From a bacterium (GTDB taxonomy: Bacteria; Elusimicrobiota; Elusimicrobia; Elusimicrobiales; UBA9959): DNA of 63,602 nucleotides. Shown one piece after another: positions 1 to 8,160 of this stretch. Every line of letters begins with the position of its first letter. Position 1 is the first letter of the stretch. Where the stretch lies: positions 1 through 63,602 of the forward strand of contig JAJZPL010000018.1 in NCBI GenBank assembly GCA_021811185.1, in the 5' to 3' direction. Position numbers and translations under genes: made by a program. Under the pieces are notes generated by a model. It worked only from the letters and a program-made list of their open reading frames with translations, made no database searches and had not been told where the DNA came from.

Positions 1-522
1 ACCATGCAGGGCAAGAATAACGACGACATCAATAACTGCTCCATCGTCCTGCGCCTGTACTACAACGGCCAGGGCCTGCTGTTCACCGGCGACGCCGAAG
101 CCCCTATCGAGAACGCCATGATGCGCCTCTTCAAATCCGGCCTGGAGTCCTACGCGCTGAAGGTGGCCCACCACGGTTCGCGCTATTCCTCCACCGAGAA
201 ATTCCTCGCCCGCGTGAAGCCTAAAGTCGCCATCATCTCCGTGGGCGTGGACAACGTTTACGGGCACCCGCATAAAGAAGCGCTGGACCGCCTTACCGCC
301 GCGGGCGCAAGGATCTTCTTCACCACCGGCGGCACGCAGACCCTCACTATCCCTGCTCCCCGCAAAGGCATCGAGCCAGTGATCGGGGACCCCGTCATTT
401 ACGACCCTTCCGCGCCGGTGCTGCCGGCCGTGGACGCCGTTATTTACACGCCCTCTGTAGAGGCGCCCGCGCAGGTAAACGGCCCGGCGCTGCAACAGCT
501 TAAAGACGCCCTCGCGGAGTAA
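1..522 (+). CDS. ComEC/Rec2-type metallo-beta-lactamase-fold protein, C-terminal part
   Basis: The reading frame is open at the left edge, so the N-terminus and the usual HxHxDH metal motif lie outside the window. The visible part has the late MBL-fold signatures of the ComEC/Rec2 hydrolase domain: LLFTGDAE near residue 25, LKVAHHGSRYSS near 55, and VAIISVGVDNVYGHP near 80. After about residue 120 a Pro/Val-rich tail replaces the compact end of the family. It could be the end of a full ComEC DNA-uptake channel or a stand-alone secreted MBL hydrolase; the window cannot decide. The fold is clear, the exact role is not. Confidence 0.8.
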   Translation, partial: TMQGKNNDDINNCSIVLRLYYNGQGLLFTGDAEAPIENAMMRLFKSGLESYALKVAHHGSRYSSTEKFLARVKPKVAIISVGVDNVYGHPHKEALDRLTAAGARIFFTTGGTQTLTIPAPRKGIEPVIGDPVIYDPSAPVLPAVDAVIYTPSVEAPAQVNGPALQQLKDALAE

Positions 523-537
523 CTCGAGCGGAAAAAC

Positions 538-575
538 AAAAGGCCGGCTAAGGCAGAACCTTAACCGGCCTTTTT
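538..575. terminator. Bidirectional intrinsic terminator
   Basis: A 15-bp near-perfect stem (AAAGGCCGGCTAAGG and its complement with one mismatch) with a 5-base loop is followed by five T on the + side and preceded by A-rich sequence on the other. It sits between the convergent MBL-fold gene and lgt and can serve both. Its sequence is unrelated to the recurrent hairpin. Confidence 0.85.
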
Positions 576-589
576 CCGCGCCGGCGCCG

Positions 590-1378
590 TTACGCCTTGC
601 GGCGCCCTGCCGCCAGGAAAAGCGCGGCCCCGCACAGCACCAGTATCGATGAAAATATCTGCCCGGAAGTTACGGGAAGCCCGCCGAACGGGTGGTTTCC
701 CGCGCGGAAGAGTTCGCACACGAACCGGACAAGGCCGTACCCAACGCAATAGGCGGCGCACACCGAGCCGCCCGGCAGCCGCCCTTTCTCCACCCGGAGC
801 AGAAGGGAATAAAGGATAACGGCGAGCAGCGCGTCCCCCGCCGCCTCGTAGAGCTGCGCGGGATGGAGCGGCACCCCCAGCAGCGCCGCCGGCACCGCGG
901 AGTCCGGGTTATTGAAACTAAGGGCCCAGGGCGTGCCGGCCCGGGCGGGAAGCCCGTAGCAGCAGCCCCTGAAGAAACAGCCCAGCCGCCCGAAAACCTG
1001 CCAGAGCGGGATAACGCAGCAGATGTAGTCGAAGATACGCGTAAAATCGCGCTTAAAAAAGCGGCAGAACAGGTAAACCCCGCCCATAACCCCCGCTATG
1101 AACCCGAACACGGAAAAACCCCGGTTAACCGCGAAAAGGGCGGACCAGAATTCATGGGAACTTAACGGCAGCTGGAACAGGATGGACGCGGCCCTGGCGC
1201 CGATAAACCCCGAGAACAGGACCGTGTTCACCAGCACCCAGAATTCGTCCGCCCGCTCGAGCCCCATCGCCCGCTCGCGCGTTTTAAGGAAAAGAAAAGA
1301 AAGGATGCCGCCGAGGGCGATGAAGAAGGCGTAACTGCGCAGTTCAAAAGCTCCGAGATGAAAAAGCGTCGGACACAT
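590..1378 (-). CDS. lgt: Prolipoprotein diacylglyceryl transferase
   Basis: Inner-membrane enzyme that moves diacylglycerol from phosphatidylglycerol to the lipobox cysteine of prolipoproteins. The 262-residue length and about seven hydrophobic segments fit the family. Visible signatures are GRLGCFFRGCCYG at residues 130-142, with the conserved Arg131, the motif HPAQLYE at 172-178, and RFVCELFR towards the C-terminus. Its presence matches the several lipobox-bearing proteins here (starts at 2414, 6252, 13769 and 19676). It is a single gene ending just inside the shared terminator. Confidence 0.95.
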   Translation of the reverse strand: MCPTLFHLGAFELRSYAFFIALGGILSFLFLKTRERAMGLERADEFWVLVNTVLFSGFIGARAASILFQLPLSSHEFWSALFAVNRGFSVFGFIAGVMGGVYLFCRFFKRDFTRIFDYICCVIPLWQVFGRLGCFFRGCCYGLPARAGTPWALSFNNPDSAVPAALLGVPLHPAQLYEAAGDALLAVILYSLLLRVEKGRLPGGSVCAAYCVGYGLVRFVCELFRAGNHPFGGLPVTSGQIFSSILVLCGAALFLAAGRRKA

Positions 1379-1444
1379 TAGTCTTTCCCCTTAGATATTA
1401 AGGCAGGGCGTGTGTTTAGCGCCGGGAACGGCGGCCCGGTAACA

Positions 1445-1487
1445 GGACGCCGGCCGGCGCCCTACGGGGCGCTAACGGCCGGCGTCC
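1445..1487 (-). terminator. Long GC-rich palindrome downstream of the HpaA-like gene
   Basis: The arms GGACGCCGGCC and GGCCGGCGTCC are perfectly complementary and enclose a second short inverted repeat (GGCGCC and GGGCGC). It lies directly 3' of the minus-strand gene ending at 1512. There is no T-run, so termination is likely but not certain. Confidence 0.5.
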
Positions 1488-1511
1488 GGTCCCGCCCTGA
1501 GCGAATGGCCT

Positions 1512-2414
1512 TTAGTAAACCTTGGCGGCCCTGATCTCGGCGGTTTTCCGCTTGAGCTCCTGCATCTCGTCGGTATCCAGGTACTTCTGGAACTGGCTGA
1601 GGATCGTCGGGTACATTTTCTGGATGGCGAAAGCCATCGCGTCGGCTTTCCCGTCGTAAACCAGGTTATTGGACTTCGCGTAGCCGGAGAGGACCTGCCT
1701 CGTCCCGCCGCAGCCGTCGGAAACGTTGCTGTACATGGGGATAGTTTCGAACACGTCCACGCCGCGTATTTCCACGGGGTCCAGTTCCAGTTTCTTTATC
1801 CACATCTTCTCGCCGGAAAGCGGCTCCTGCATGACGAAGCTGATCCAGCCGGACACGACCATTACGAACTCGCGCCCGCTCCTGAATTGGCCGTAGTTGT
1901 TGATAGGGGCGCAGGGTATGCCTTTGGCGCGGCTCTCGGCGCAGTTATCCACGTACTTAACGTCCGCCGTGAGGAAGATCTGCGGGGCCAGCGTCAGCGC
2001 CGCGCTTTTCTTCTCGGAATAGGTTATCTCGTCCAGGGACGGGAAGGGCCCGGTAGTGGTCAGGCCTTTAGCCAGCAGTATTTTGTCCAGGTCGGTCCCC
2101 ATGGAGGCGGAAAAACCCTTGCCGACCTTGGAGTAGATCTCCGTATCCAGCGCGCTTTCCTTTTCCCGGTATTCCGGGTTTACCACCGCTATCACCACGG
2201 GCACCGACCCGGGCTGCTTGCGCGGCATGTCGGCGGGGATATCGTATTGGTACGCGTACTTCCCGCCCCAGGGCGAAACCGGCAGCGGCGTCGCCAGCTC
2301 CTGCTGCTGCGGCGGCATGCAGGCCTGGAACAGCCCTACCCAGGTGCACAGGACCAGCAGCGCGCAGACCTGCTGAAGAATTTTATTGTGTTTTGGCGTA
2401 AAAGAAAATCGCAT
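1512..2414 (-). CDS. HpaA-like (neuraminyllactose-binding haemagglutinin family) lipoprotein
   Basis: A 300-residue exported protein with a lipoprotein-like signal ending LFQAC (Cys32). Its layout parallels Helicobacter HpaA: a segment with DLDKILLAKGLTTTGPF, then SEKKSAALTLAPQIFLTADV, then SGWISFVMQEPLSGEKMW, and finally a charged helical tail (IQKMYPTILSQFQKYL, ELKRKTAEIRAAK) like the end of HpaA. HpaA is a surface or flagellar-sheath lipoprotein of epsilonproteobacteria; a member here would be a distant homologue. The assignment rests on remembered family patterns, not a search. Extra cysteines in the middle (CAESRAKGIPC) are not typical of HpaA. Confidence 0.55.
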   Translation of the reverse strand: MRFSFTPKHNKILQQVCALLVLCTWVGLFQACMPPQQQELATPLPVSPWGGKYAYQYDIPADMPRKQPGSVPVVIAVVNPEYREKESALDTEIYSKVGKGFSASMGTDLDKILLAKGLTTTGPFPSLDEITYSEKKSAALTLAPQIFLTADVKYVDNCAESRAKGIPCAPINNYGQFRSGREFVMVVSGWISFVMQEPLSGEKMWIKKLELDPVEIRGVDVFETIPMYSNVSDGCGGTRQVLSGYAKSNNLVYDGKADAMAFAIQKMYPTILSQFQKYLDTDEMQELKRKTAEIRAAKVY

Positions 2415-2443
2415 AGGCCCCCCGGAGTATTGAACACGCTCCC

Positions 2444-2467
2444 GTGTTATTTTCAGAATAATAACAC
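2444..2467. promoter_or_regulatory. 8-8-8 inverted repeat upstream of the HpaA-like gene
   Basis: GTGTTATT and AATAACAC are perfect complements separated by eight bases, in an AT-rich patch about 30 bases before the start at 2414. It may be an operator or the promoter region itself. No terminator-like T-run follows. Confidence 0.4.
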
Positions 2468-2535
2468 ATCGTCAGGAGCCTGTCAATGCGGCCGGGCCAC
2501 TGGTCCACATCCCGGCCAAGAAAGGCTCCCGGGCC

Positions 2536-3789
2536 CTATTTAACGCAGTCCTTCACGCCTTTCCAGCCCCATTTTATCTCGCTGGCCGAAGGCGGGGAGG
2601 TGTTATCGTCAAAGAAGAGCTTGCGCAGGCCGGGCAGTTTGGCGGCGGAATACATAGGCGTGGTGATCATGGTCCGGGCGGCCTTCCAGCGGCTCTCGCT
2701 GGATTCCGAGCAGGCCCACAGGTAATGCTCCGCGTCGCGCAGCGCGGGAAAATCGCGCTTGTTGCGCATCTGGTAGGCTATTTCCCAGGCCTCCTGCGGG
2801 TTCCTGGCTTTGCTGTTTATGCGGTCTATGACCTTCTTCACGTCCTCGCTTTTGGGCGAGGGGTTGTTCACGAAGGTCTCGTCGAAATCCTTGGAGACGG
2901 AATAAACCGCCTTGAGCGAGGCGTAACCCGCGGTCTTGATCTTCTTGTTCTTAGCCGCGGCGTCGGCGCCGTCCTTGTCCACCTCGTTCATAACTTTGTT
3001 ATACTCGTTCTCCTTCTTCATGTCGTCGTAGCCTTTCATCCCTTTGAACTCGTCGGTCAGCTGCATTTCGGGCGGCGGGGTATAAGAAAGTTTCTTCCGG
3101 GAAACGCGCTCGCCCGGCTCGGGCAGGGAACTCTTGTGTTTCCCGGAGAGCGCCACCGCGTCCCCGGCGCCTGCGCCGCCGGCGGCGCCGCCGTCGTAAA
3201 CCTTGGACAGGGCCGCCGAGTCCAGGCCTTTTTTATTAAGGCCGCTGTATTTCTTCGCTGCCGCTTCGCTTCCCTTCTGCTGCCGCGCTGCGCGCTGCTT
3301 GCTCTCCCTGGCCGCGGCCTTCGCCTGGTCGGGGTCCTGGCGCAGCGTAAGACCGTTCTCCGCAAGCCAGTCCGCGTCCTCCTGGTCGAAGCGCCCGGCG
3401 GCGGACTTCTGCTTGATAAGGGCCAGGCGCTTCTGTTTTTCCGCCAGTCCCGCGGCCGCGCCGGGGCCGCCGCTCTCGCAGGCGGCCATCCGTTTTACCG
3501 AGGCCGCCGGCATGGCGAGCAGCGCGTCGCCGTCGGTCAGCGCCCCGGCGGAATCGAGGTCGCGGCCGGCGGCGGCGCAGGCGGCGGCGGCCTTCTTGAG
3601 AATGGCGCCGCGTTCGGCGGAGGGCAGCGAATCCCACGAGCCTTCGTCCTCTCCGGTATAGGCGGAGATCCAGCCCCAGGCGTTATAATCCCGGGAAACC
3701 TGGGCGCCCCACGGCGCCCCGCCCTGTTCGCAGCGGGCTGCGGCGGGAACAAAGGAGGCCAGGAAGAAAAACAGGGCCAGCGTTCTCAT
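2536..3789 (-). CDS. Secreted hypothetical protein, 417 residues
   Basis: I do not recognise the family. It begins with a clear signal peptide (MRTLALFFFLASFVPAAARC), then a helical, Ala/Lys/Gln-rich middle (about residues 100-240) of low complexity. A better-conserved-looking C-terminal third (about 260-417) contains AWEIAYQMRNKRDFPALRDAEHYLWAC and a tail ending WGWKGVKDCVK. It stands alone, divergent from the trpR-like gene. The start at 3789 is supported by a promoter-like box exactly six bases upstream. Confidence 0.65.
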   Translation of the reverse strand: MRTLALFFFLASFVPAAARCEQGGAPWGAQVSRDYNAWGWISAYTGEDEGSWDSLPSAERGAILKKAAAACAAAGRDLDSAGALTDGDALLAMPAASVKRMAACESGGPGAAAGLAEKQKRLALIKQKSAAGRFDQEDADWLAENGLTLRQDPDQAKAAARESKQRAARQQKGSEAAAKKYSGLNKKGLDSAALSKVYDGGAAGGAGAGDAVALSGKHKSSLPEPGERVSRKKLSYTPPPEMQLTDEFKGMKGYDDMKKENEYNKVMNEVDKDGADAAAKNKKIKTAGYASLKAVYSVSKDFDETFVNNPSPKSEDVKKVIDRINSKARNPQEAWEIAYQMRNKRDFPALRDAEHYLWACSESSESRWKAARTMITTPMYSAAKLPGLRKLFFDDNTSPPSASEIKWGWKGVKDCVK

Positions 3790-3795
3790 GCGTAT

Positions 3796-3804
3796 AGCCT
3801 ACCA
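3796..3804 (-). promoter_or_regulatory. Extended -10 box, possible leaderless start of the 3789 gene
   Basis: Read on the minus strand the sequence is TGG-TAGGCT followed by six bases and then ATG at 3789. It fits the TGn-TAnnnT plus six-base pattern seen at other genes here. There is no Shine-Dalgarno sequence. Confidence 0.4.
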
Positions 3805-3853
3805 GAGAAAACGCCGGGGCGCAATATGCGGTAAGGCACACGCGGGGTTTTTA

Positions 3854-3881
3854 TGCTATCATGTTTCTATGCATAGAAACA
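3854..3881 (+). promoter_or_regulatory. Extended -10 and perfect 20-bp palindrome over the trpR-like start codon
   Basis: TGC-TATCAT (3854-3862) lies exactly six bases before the ATG at 3869, so the transcript would begin at or next to the start codon. A perfect 20-bp palindrome, TGTTTCTATG and its complement (3862-3881), is centred just after the ATG. A Trp-repressor-type protein bound here would cover the transcription start, so I read it as an autoregulatory operator for the trpR-like/trpB pair. Confidence 0.65.
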
Positions 3882-4156
3882 GAGCGGAGACGAACCTGAA
3901 AGCTTTGAACGAACTTTCCGCCGCGCTGGCGTCGGTGAACGAACAGGGCGACATGCTTGAATTCCTGGGCGAGCTTCACACGCCCGCCGAGCTTAAAGAT
4001 ATGGCGCTGCGCTGGCGGCTCCTTAAAATGCTGCACCAGGGCTATCCCCAGCGCGCGATAGCCCAAAAATTGAAGATAAGCCTGTGCAAGATAACCCGCG
4101 GCTCCAGGCTGCTTAAAAGCCGCAATTCAATTACAAAAGAACTTATTCGAGGATAA
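3869..4156 (+). CDS. TrpR/YerC-family transcriptional repressor
   Basis: A 95-residue helix-rich protein of normal family length. [52 protein letters not shown] is broken by position here as follows: the [18 protein letters not shown] helices at about 34-51, then a helix-turn-helix [16 protein letters not shown] at about 60-75, as in TrpR and YerC/YecD. It ends four bases before trpB, so the two are one operon and tryptophan is the probable co-repressor. The start codon sits inside a perfect palindrome and the transcript is probably leaderless. TrpR and YerC cannot be told apart from sequence alone, but the neighbour favours a tryptophan role. Confidence 0.85.
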   Translation: MHRNRAETNLKALNELSAALASVNEQGDMLEFLGELHTPAELKDMALRWRLLKMLHQGYPQRAIAQKLKISLCKITRGSRLLKSRNSITKELIRG

Positions 4157-4160
4157 CCAT

Positions 4161-5375
4161 ATGAAAAGGATACAACAGGACCAGCTTCCGGATTCTAAAG
4201 GTTTTTTCGGCGACTACGGCGGCAGCTTCATCCCGCCCCAGCTGCAAGCGGTAATGGACGGGATCGCCGCGGCCTACCTTAAGATCAAGGCGGACCCCGC
4301 CTTCCACGAGGAACTGGGCGGCCTGTACAAGCACTACGTCGGACGCCCCAGCCCCGTGTTCAGGGCCGACCGCCTTACCCGCAGCGCCGGCGGCGCGGAG
4401 ATCTACTTCAAGCGCGAGGACCTGAACCACACCGGCGCCCACAAGATCAACCATTGCCTGGGCGAAGCGCTGCTGGCTAAAAAGATGGGCAGGAAAAAAC
4501 TCATCGCCGAAACCGGCGCGGGCCAGCACGGAGTTGCGCTGGCCACGGCCGCCGCGCTGCTGGGGCTGGAATGCGATATTTACATGGGCGAGGTGGACAT
4601 CCAAAAAGAACATCCGAACGTCAGCCGCATGAAAATACTCGGCGCGAAGGTCGTCCCGGTAGCGGCGGGGCGGCAAACCCTTAAAGAAGCCGTGGACGCG
4701 GCTTTCGAGGCTTACCTCAAGGACCCGGAAACCCAGTTCTACGCCATAGGCTCGGTGGTGGGGCCGCACCCTTTCCCCCTGATGGTCCGTGATTTCCAGG
4801 CCGTGGTGGGCAGGGAAGCTAAAAAACAGTTCGTGGAAATGACCGGGGCGCTGCCGGACGCGCTGGTGGCCTGCGTGGGCGGCGGTTCCAACGCCATAGG
4901 CCTGTTCTCCGCCTTCCTGGACGACGAAGCCGTAGCCATGTACGGCGTGGAGCCGGCTGGCATCAGCTTTAAGGACGGCGAGCATGCCGCTACGCTCACC
5001 AAGGGCAGGCCCGGCGTGATCCACGGCTTCCGCTGCTACCTGCTGCAGGACGACCAGGGCCAGCCGATGAAGGTCTATTCCGCGGCCAGCGGCCTGGACT
5101 ACCCCGGCGTGGGGCCCGAGCACAGCTACCTTAAGGACACCGGCCGCGTTTCTTACGAATATATTAACGACGCCGAGGCGATAGAGGCCTTCTTCTCCCT
5201 GTCGCGGCTGGAGGGCATCATCCCCGCCATAGAAAGCGCGCACGCCGCGGCCTACGCCGTTAAGCTGGCGAAAAAACTCGGGAAGGGTAAAAAAATACTG
5301 GTCAACCTGTCCGGCAGGGGCGACAAGGACGTGGACTTCGTGATAGAGAAATACGGCGCCGCCTACGGCCTGTGA
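4161..5375 (+). CDS. trpB: Tryptophan synthase beta chain
   Basis: PLP enzyme joining indole and serine to make tryptophan. The 404 residues are complete and have the TrpB1 signatures: HTGAHKINH with the PLP lysine at 95, AETGAGQHG with the catalytic glutamate at 117, and the phosphate-binding GGGSN at 240-244. It is co-transcribed with the trpR-like gene, four bases apart. No trpA or other trp biosynthesis gene lies in the window; the next gene is convergent. An isolated trpR-trpB pair suggests indole salvage or a scattered pathway. Confidence 0.97.
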   Translation: MKRIQQDQLPDSKGFFGDYGGSFIPPQLQAVMDGIAAAYLKIKADPAFHEELGGLYKHYVGRPSPVFRADRLTRSAGGAEIYFKREDLNHTGAHKINHCLGEALLAKKMGRKKLIAETGAGQHGVALATAAALLGLECDIYMGEVDIQKEHPNVSRMKILGAKVVPVAAGRQTLKEAVDAAFEAYLKDPETQFYAIGSVVGPHPFPLMVRDFQAVVGREAKKQFVEMTGALPDALVACVGGGSNAIGLFSAFLDDEAVAMYGVEPAGISFKDGEHAATLTKGRPGVIHGFRCYLLQDDQGQPMKVYSAASGLDYPGVGPEHSYLKDTGRVSYEYINDAEAIEAFFSLSRLEGIIPAIESAHAAAYAVKLAKKLGKGKKILVNLSGRGDKDVDFVIEKYGAAYGL

Positions 5376-5378
5376 CCG

Positions 5379-6023
5379 CTAGTTGAAAAGAAGGGCTGCT
5401 TTCAGGCCGCAATCCAGCAGGAACTTCGCTTCCTCTATCTCGTAAGTTACGTTCCTTACGGCACTGATGGAGAACTTGTTGCCCTCCAGCCTGGCCTCGT
5501 AAAGCCCGGCCGCGCAGAAGGGAGAAACGGCCTTGTCCAGCGCTTCCGCGCAGGCCGCCAGGGCGCCCTGCGGCTCCGCGCGCAGCACGAACCCGCAGGC
5601 CTCTATCAGCCTGGGCGTTTCGGCCGGGGAGGACAAAGCCCCCAGCGGTTTATTGAAGGCGCCTTCCTTATATATACGCAAGCGCAGGTTGTTGGGGTTC
5701 TTGACGGTAAATTCCAAGTCCAAAGACGCGGGATGCCGTCGGCTCACTACGGGGATCCATCTATATTCCACCGGGAGGCCCGCGAGCAGGCCGCCCGTGA
5801 TACCCAGCGCGGCCGAGAACTCCGCCCCCAAAAAGCCCTTATCCGCACCCATCTCCCTGGGAACCAGCTTCTTTGTAACCCAGAGCGTAAAGCCCGCCAC
5901 CAGCAGGCCGAGCAGCAGCCCCGCCGCGACCTGGAGATTAAGGTTCTCGTCCGTAATATGGATCGGGGTGGGATGACCGTCCGGTTTCACCGCGATGACA
6001 TCGTAACTTACTGTTTCGCTCAT
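5379..6023 (-). CDS. Membrane-anchored hypothetical protein
   Basis: 214 residues with one strong membrane segment (about 31-50, VAAGLLLGLLVAGFTLWV) after a short polar head. A second weak hydrophobic stretch lies near 70-85, followed by a soluble C-terminal domain of alternating strands and helices. I recognise no motif. A GAGGAAAG ribosome-binding site supports the start. The stop lies three bases from the convergent trpB stop. Confidence 0.6.
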   Translation of the reverse strand: MSETVSYDVIAVKPDGHPTPIHITDENLNLQVAAGLLLGLLVAGFTLWVTKKLVPREMGADKGFLGAEFSAALGITGGLLAGLPVEYRWIPVVSRRHPASLDLEFTVKNPNNLRLRIYKEGAFNKPLGALSSPAETPRLIEACGFVLRAEPQGALAACAEALDKAVSPFCAAGLYEARLEGNKFSISAVRNVTYEIEEAKFLLDCGLKAALLFN

Positions 6024-6103
6024 ATTACTTTCCTCGAACTGATCCTCTTAACCGGCGGCGGCCGCCGCGGGCACGCCCCGCTATTTCCGACGGGACTTGC
6101 TTT

Positions 6104-6112
6104 ATTTTACCA
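6104..6112 (-). promoter_or_regulatory. Extended -10 box for the 6023 gene
   Basis: On the minus strand it reads TGG-TAAAAT, about 80 bases before the start at 6023, and is preceded by TTGTT. It matches the TGn-TAnnnT box found at many minus-strand genes. Confidence 0.45.
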
Positions 6113-6251
6113 AACAATCCCACGGCGCCGCGGCCAGGCAGAGAAAGCGGAGAAAGGTCAATGGAAAGCGGACGGCGGCGGTTACACCCGCCGCCGCTTA
6201 ACGGTAAAATCGATTTCAGGAAGCTGGAGCGGCGCTGGTCACGGAGGGAAT

Positions 6252-6815
6252 ATGATGCGGATAAATATCTATGCCAAGGCGGCCTTCGCCGTTCTGGCGG
6301 GTGCGCTGCTGGCGGGCTGCGCCTCTTCGCCCATCTCCAAAACCCTGCGCCAGGAGGCGAGCAAGGACTTAACTTTTGAACGCGCCGTTAAAGACCCCAA
6401 CGCCTACAAGGGAACGCTGGTGATCTGGGGCGGCTATATCGTGGCCGTCGCCAACACGCCGGCCTACACCGAGCTGACCGTCCTGGAGACACCGCTGGAA
6501 AGCGCCGACGAACCCGGCCTGGCCGAGGGCTCGCAGGGCAGGTTCCTCGCCCGCATCAACAAGTTCCTGGACCCGGCCGTCTACCGCAAAGGCAGAAAAG
6601 TGACCGTGGCGGGAAAGATCTCGGGACAGGAAACGCGGCAGCTCGGAAAAATAGACTACGCGTACCCCGTGCTGGACGCGGACGAGATCCACATGTGGGC
6701 GCGCGAGAAACCCTACCCTTACGACCCGGCTTTCGAGTTCGGTTTCTGGTACGGCCCGGCTTTTATGGACGAAGGCTTCGAGTACCATGGCGAGGAAAGG
6801 GAGCGCGGCCGCTGA
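6252..6815 (+). CDS. Slp-family outer-membrane lipoprotein
   Basis: 187 residues with a lipobox signal (GALLAGC) and the Slp/YeaY layout: PISKTLRQEASKDLTFERA, then VKDPNAYKGTLVIWGGYIV, then TELTVLETPL. The family sits at the outer-membrane inner face, often as a starvation or stress lipoprotein. The start is set by ACGGAGGGA just upstream, giving MMRINIY. It probably begins a short collinear run with the gene at 6858. Confidence 0.85.
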   Translation: MMRINIYAKAAFAVLAGALLAGCASSPISKTLRQEASKDLTFERAVKDPNAYKGTLVIWGGYIVAVANTPAYTELTVLETPLESADEPGLAEGSQGRFLARINKFLDPAVYRKGRKVTVAGKISGQETRQLGKIDYAYPVLDADEIHMWAREKPYPYDPAFEFGFWYGPAFMDEGFEYHGEERERGR

Positions 6816-6857
6816 CGGGGCCGCTGAGATTTAGTTAATAGACGATCAGGAGGTATT

Positions 6858-7505
6858 ATGAAAAAAGCGACATTCGTAAGTTTAGCGCTGGCGTCCGCCC
6901 TGCTGGCGGCAGCCGCGCCCGCGGTACGCGCGCAGGAGAAGGCGGGCGCCGGCAAACCCGCGGCTATGCACGACACCGCCGCCAAGGACCTGGGGACCTG
7001 GCTGCGGCAGGCGCGGCAGAAGCTTATGCGCCAGGAGGACCTGACCTCGAAGGACTTCGACCGCCTGTTCTCCGACGAGTACTTCCGCGGTTCGCAGGAC
7101 CCGCTTGCCGACATAAACCGGCTGAACGCCCGGCTGGACGCGGACATCGAGGCCGAGAAGAGCCGCTTCAAGAAGGCCTACGACAAGTGGTTCTCGGAGC
7201 GCATGGACATGGTGGACCTAAGCCCCTCGGTGCAGGAGACCCCGGAGAACGTGACCGTTACGTTCAAGAAACCGGCCGCCGCCCCTGGCAGCAAGTTCAA
7301 GGTGGACGTGAACAAGAACCGGATCAAGGTCGATTACCAGAGCCGGTCCGCCGAAACGGAGAAGAAGGCCGGGGAAACGCTGAAGAGTTCCTCTTACCAG
7401 CATAACGAGAAGATCATGTCCATCCCGCCCAACGCCGACCCCTACCGCTACAAGGTGGAGGACCTGAAAGACACCCTTACCATAGTCTTCGGCAAGAAGA
7501 AGTAA
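6858..7505 (+). CDS. Exported protein with Hsp20-like C-terminal domain
   Basis: 215 residues. A signal peptide (ending AVRAQ) is followed by a charged helical region (40-115), then a beta-rich tail resembling a small heat-shock fold: ENVTVTFKKP, SKFKVDVNKNRIKVDYQS, SIPPNADPYRYKVEDLKDTLTIVFGKK. The pattern of strand, IPPNAD, then DTLTIVFGKK mirrors the IPxxVDxxxxxAxxxxGVLxVxxPK end of alpha-crystallin domains. An envelope holdase is plausible but inferred. AGGAGG precedes the ATG. Confidence 0.6.
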   Translation: MKKATFVSLALASALLAAAAPAVRAQEKAGAGKPAAMHDTAAKDLGTWLRQARQKLMRQEDLTSKDFDRLFSDEYFRGSQDPLADINRLNARLDADIEAEKSRFKKAYDKWFSERMDMVDLSPSVQETPENVTVTFKKPAAAPGSKFKVDVNKNRIKVDYQSRSAETEKKAGETLKSSSYQHNEKIMSIPPNADPYRYKVEDLKDTLTIVFGKKK

Positions 7506-7622
7506 CCCCGCGGCCTTAAGCCCCGCCCGGCCCTGACGCCGGGCGGGAGGCCGCTGAACCGCGCGGGCCAAAGTACCCAGGCTAATTTATGCATAAGACC
7601 TATATACATATTCCGGGATTAA

Positions 7623-7749
7623 TGTCATACTATTCAGGTAGTCAAACCAGAACTCAAGTTTTTGAAGCCTATTCTACCAAGCAACTTCGGAGGAGATAGA
7701 GCAAAGAGAGTTGAGTCAGGTAAATTAAAGTTGCCAGGAGAATAATACA
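7623..7749 (+). promoter_or_regulatory. Promoter and long 5' leader of the RRM gene
   Basis: TGT-CATACT (7623-7631) could be an extended -10. From there to the ATG at 7750 is a leader of about 110 bases, AT-richer than the surroundings, ending in CCAGGAG. Long leaders are usual for bacterial RNA-binding and cold-shock genes, where folding sets translation. The reverse strand at 7671-7680 also shows TGG-TAGAAT, pointing at no annotated gene. Confidence 0.4.
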
Positions 7750-8082
7750 ATGAGCAAGAGAATATACGTGGGCGGCCTGCCCTTCACCACTACCGAAGCG
7801 GAAATGAACACCCTGTTCGCCACTTACGGCCAGGTTACCAGCGCTAAGCTGATCACGGACAGGGAGTCCGGCCAGTCCCGCGGTTTCGGCTTCATCGAGA
7901 TGCCGAATGACGCGGAAGCTGCCACTGCCATGGAAAAGCTTAACGGCACCGACTTCGGCGGCCGCAAGCTGACCATCAACGAAGCGCGCCCCATGGAAGC
8001 CCGCACCGGCGGCGGTCGCGGCGGTGATCGCGGCGGTCGCGGTGGCGATCGCGGCGGCTACGGCGGCGGCAACAAGTGGTAA
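7750..8082 (+). CDS. Glycine-rich single-RRM RNA-binding protein
   Basis: 110 residues with one RRM: RNP2 IYVGGL at 5-10 and RNP1 RGFGFIEM at 44-51. A Gly/Arg tail with repeated GGDRGGRGG follows. This is the bacterial and cyanobacterial Rbp type, usually linked to cold response and RNA chaperoning. The RNP1 motif ends in Met rather than the aromatic residue, as in many bacterial members. A terminator follows, so it is monocistronic. Confidence 0.93.
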   Translation: MSKRIYVGGLPFTTTEAEMNTLFATYGQVTSAKLITDRESGQSRGFGFIEMPNDAEAATAMEKLNGTDFGGRKLTINEARPMEARTGGGRGGDRGGRGGDRGGYGGGNKW

Positions 8083-8106
8083 TCTAAAATCCTTTAACGG
8101 TTTTAG

Positions 8107-8140
8107 AACCGCCGTCCTGAAAAAGGGCGGCGGTTTTTTA
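8107..8140 (+). terminator. Intrinsic terminator of the RRM gene
   Basis: The AACCGCCGTCC stem and its complement with a seven-base loop (TGAAAAA) are followed by six T. Confidence 0.9.
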
Positions 8141-8160
8141 TTGGCGGGGAACCGGAAGGG

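Noticed and set aside
692..1165. Long open frame on the + strand opposite lgt
   Set aside because: It is the antisense of a clear lgt gene, Arg/Pro-rich as expected for a high-GC shadow frame, without a ribosome site.
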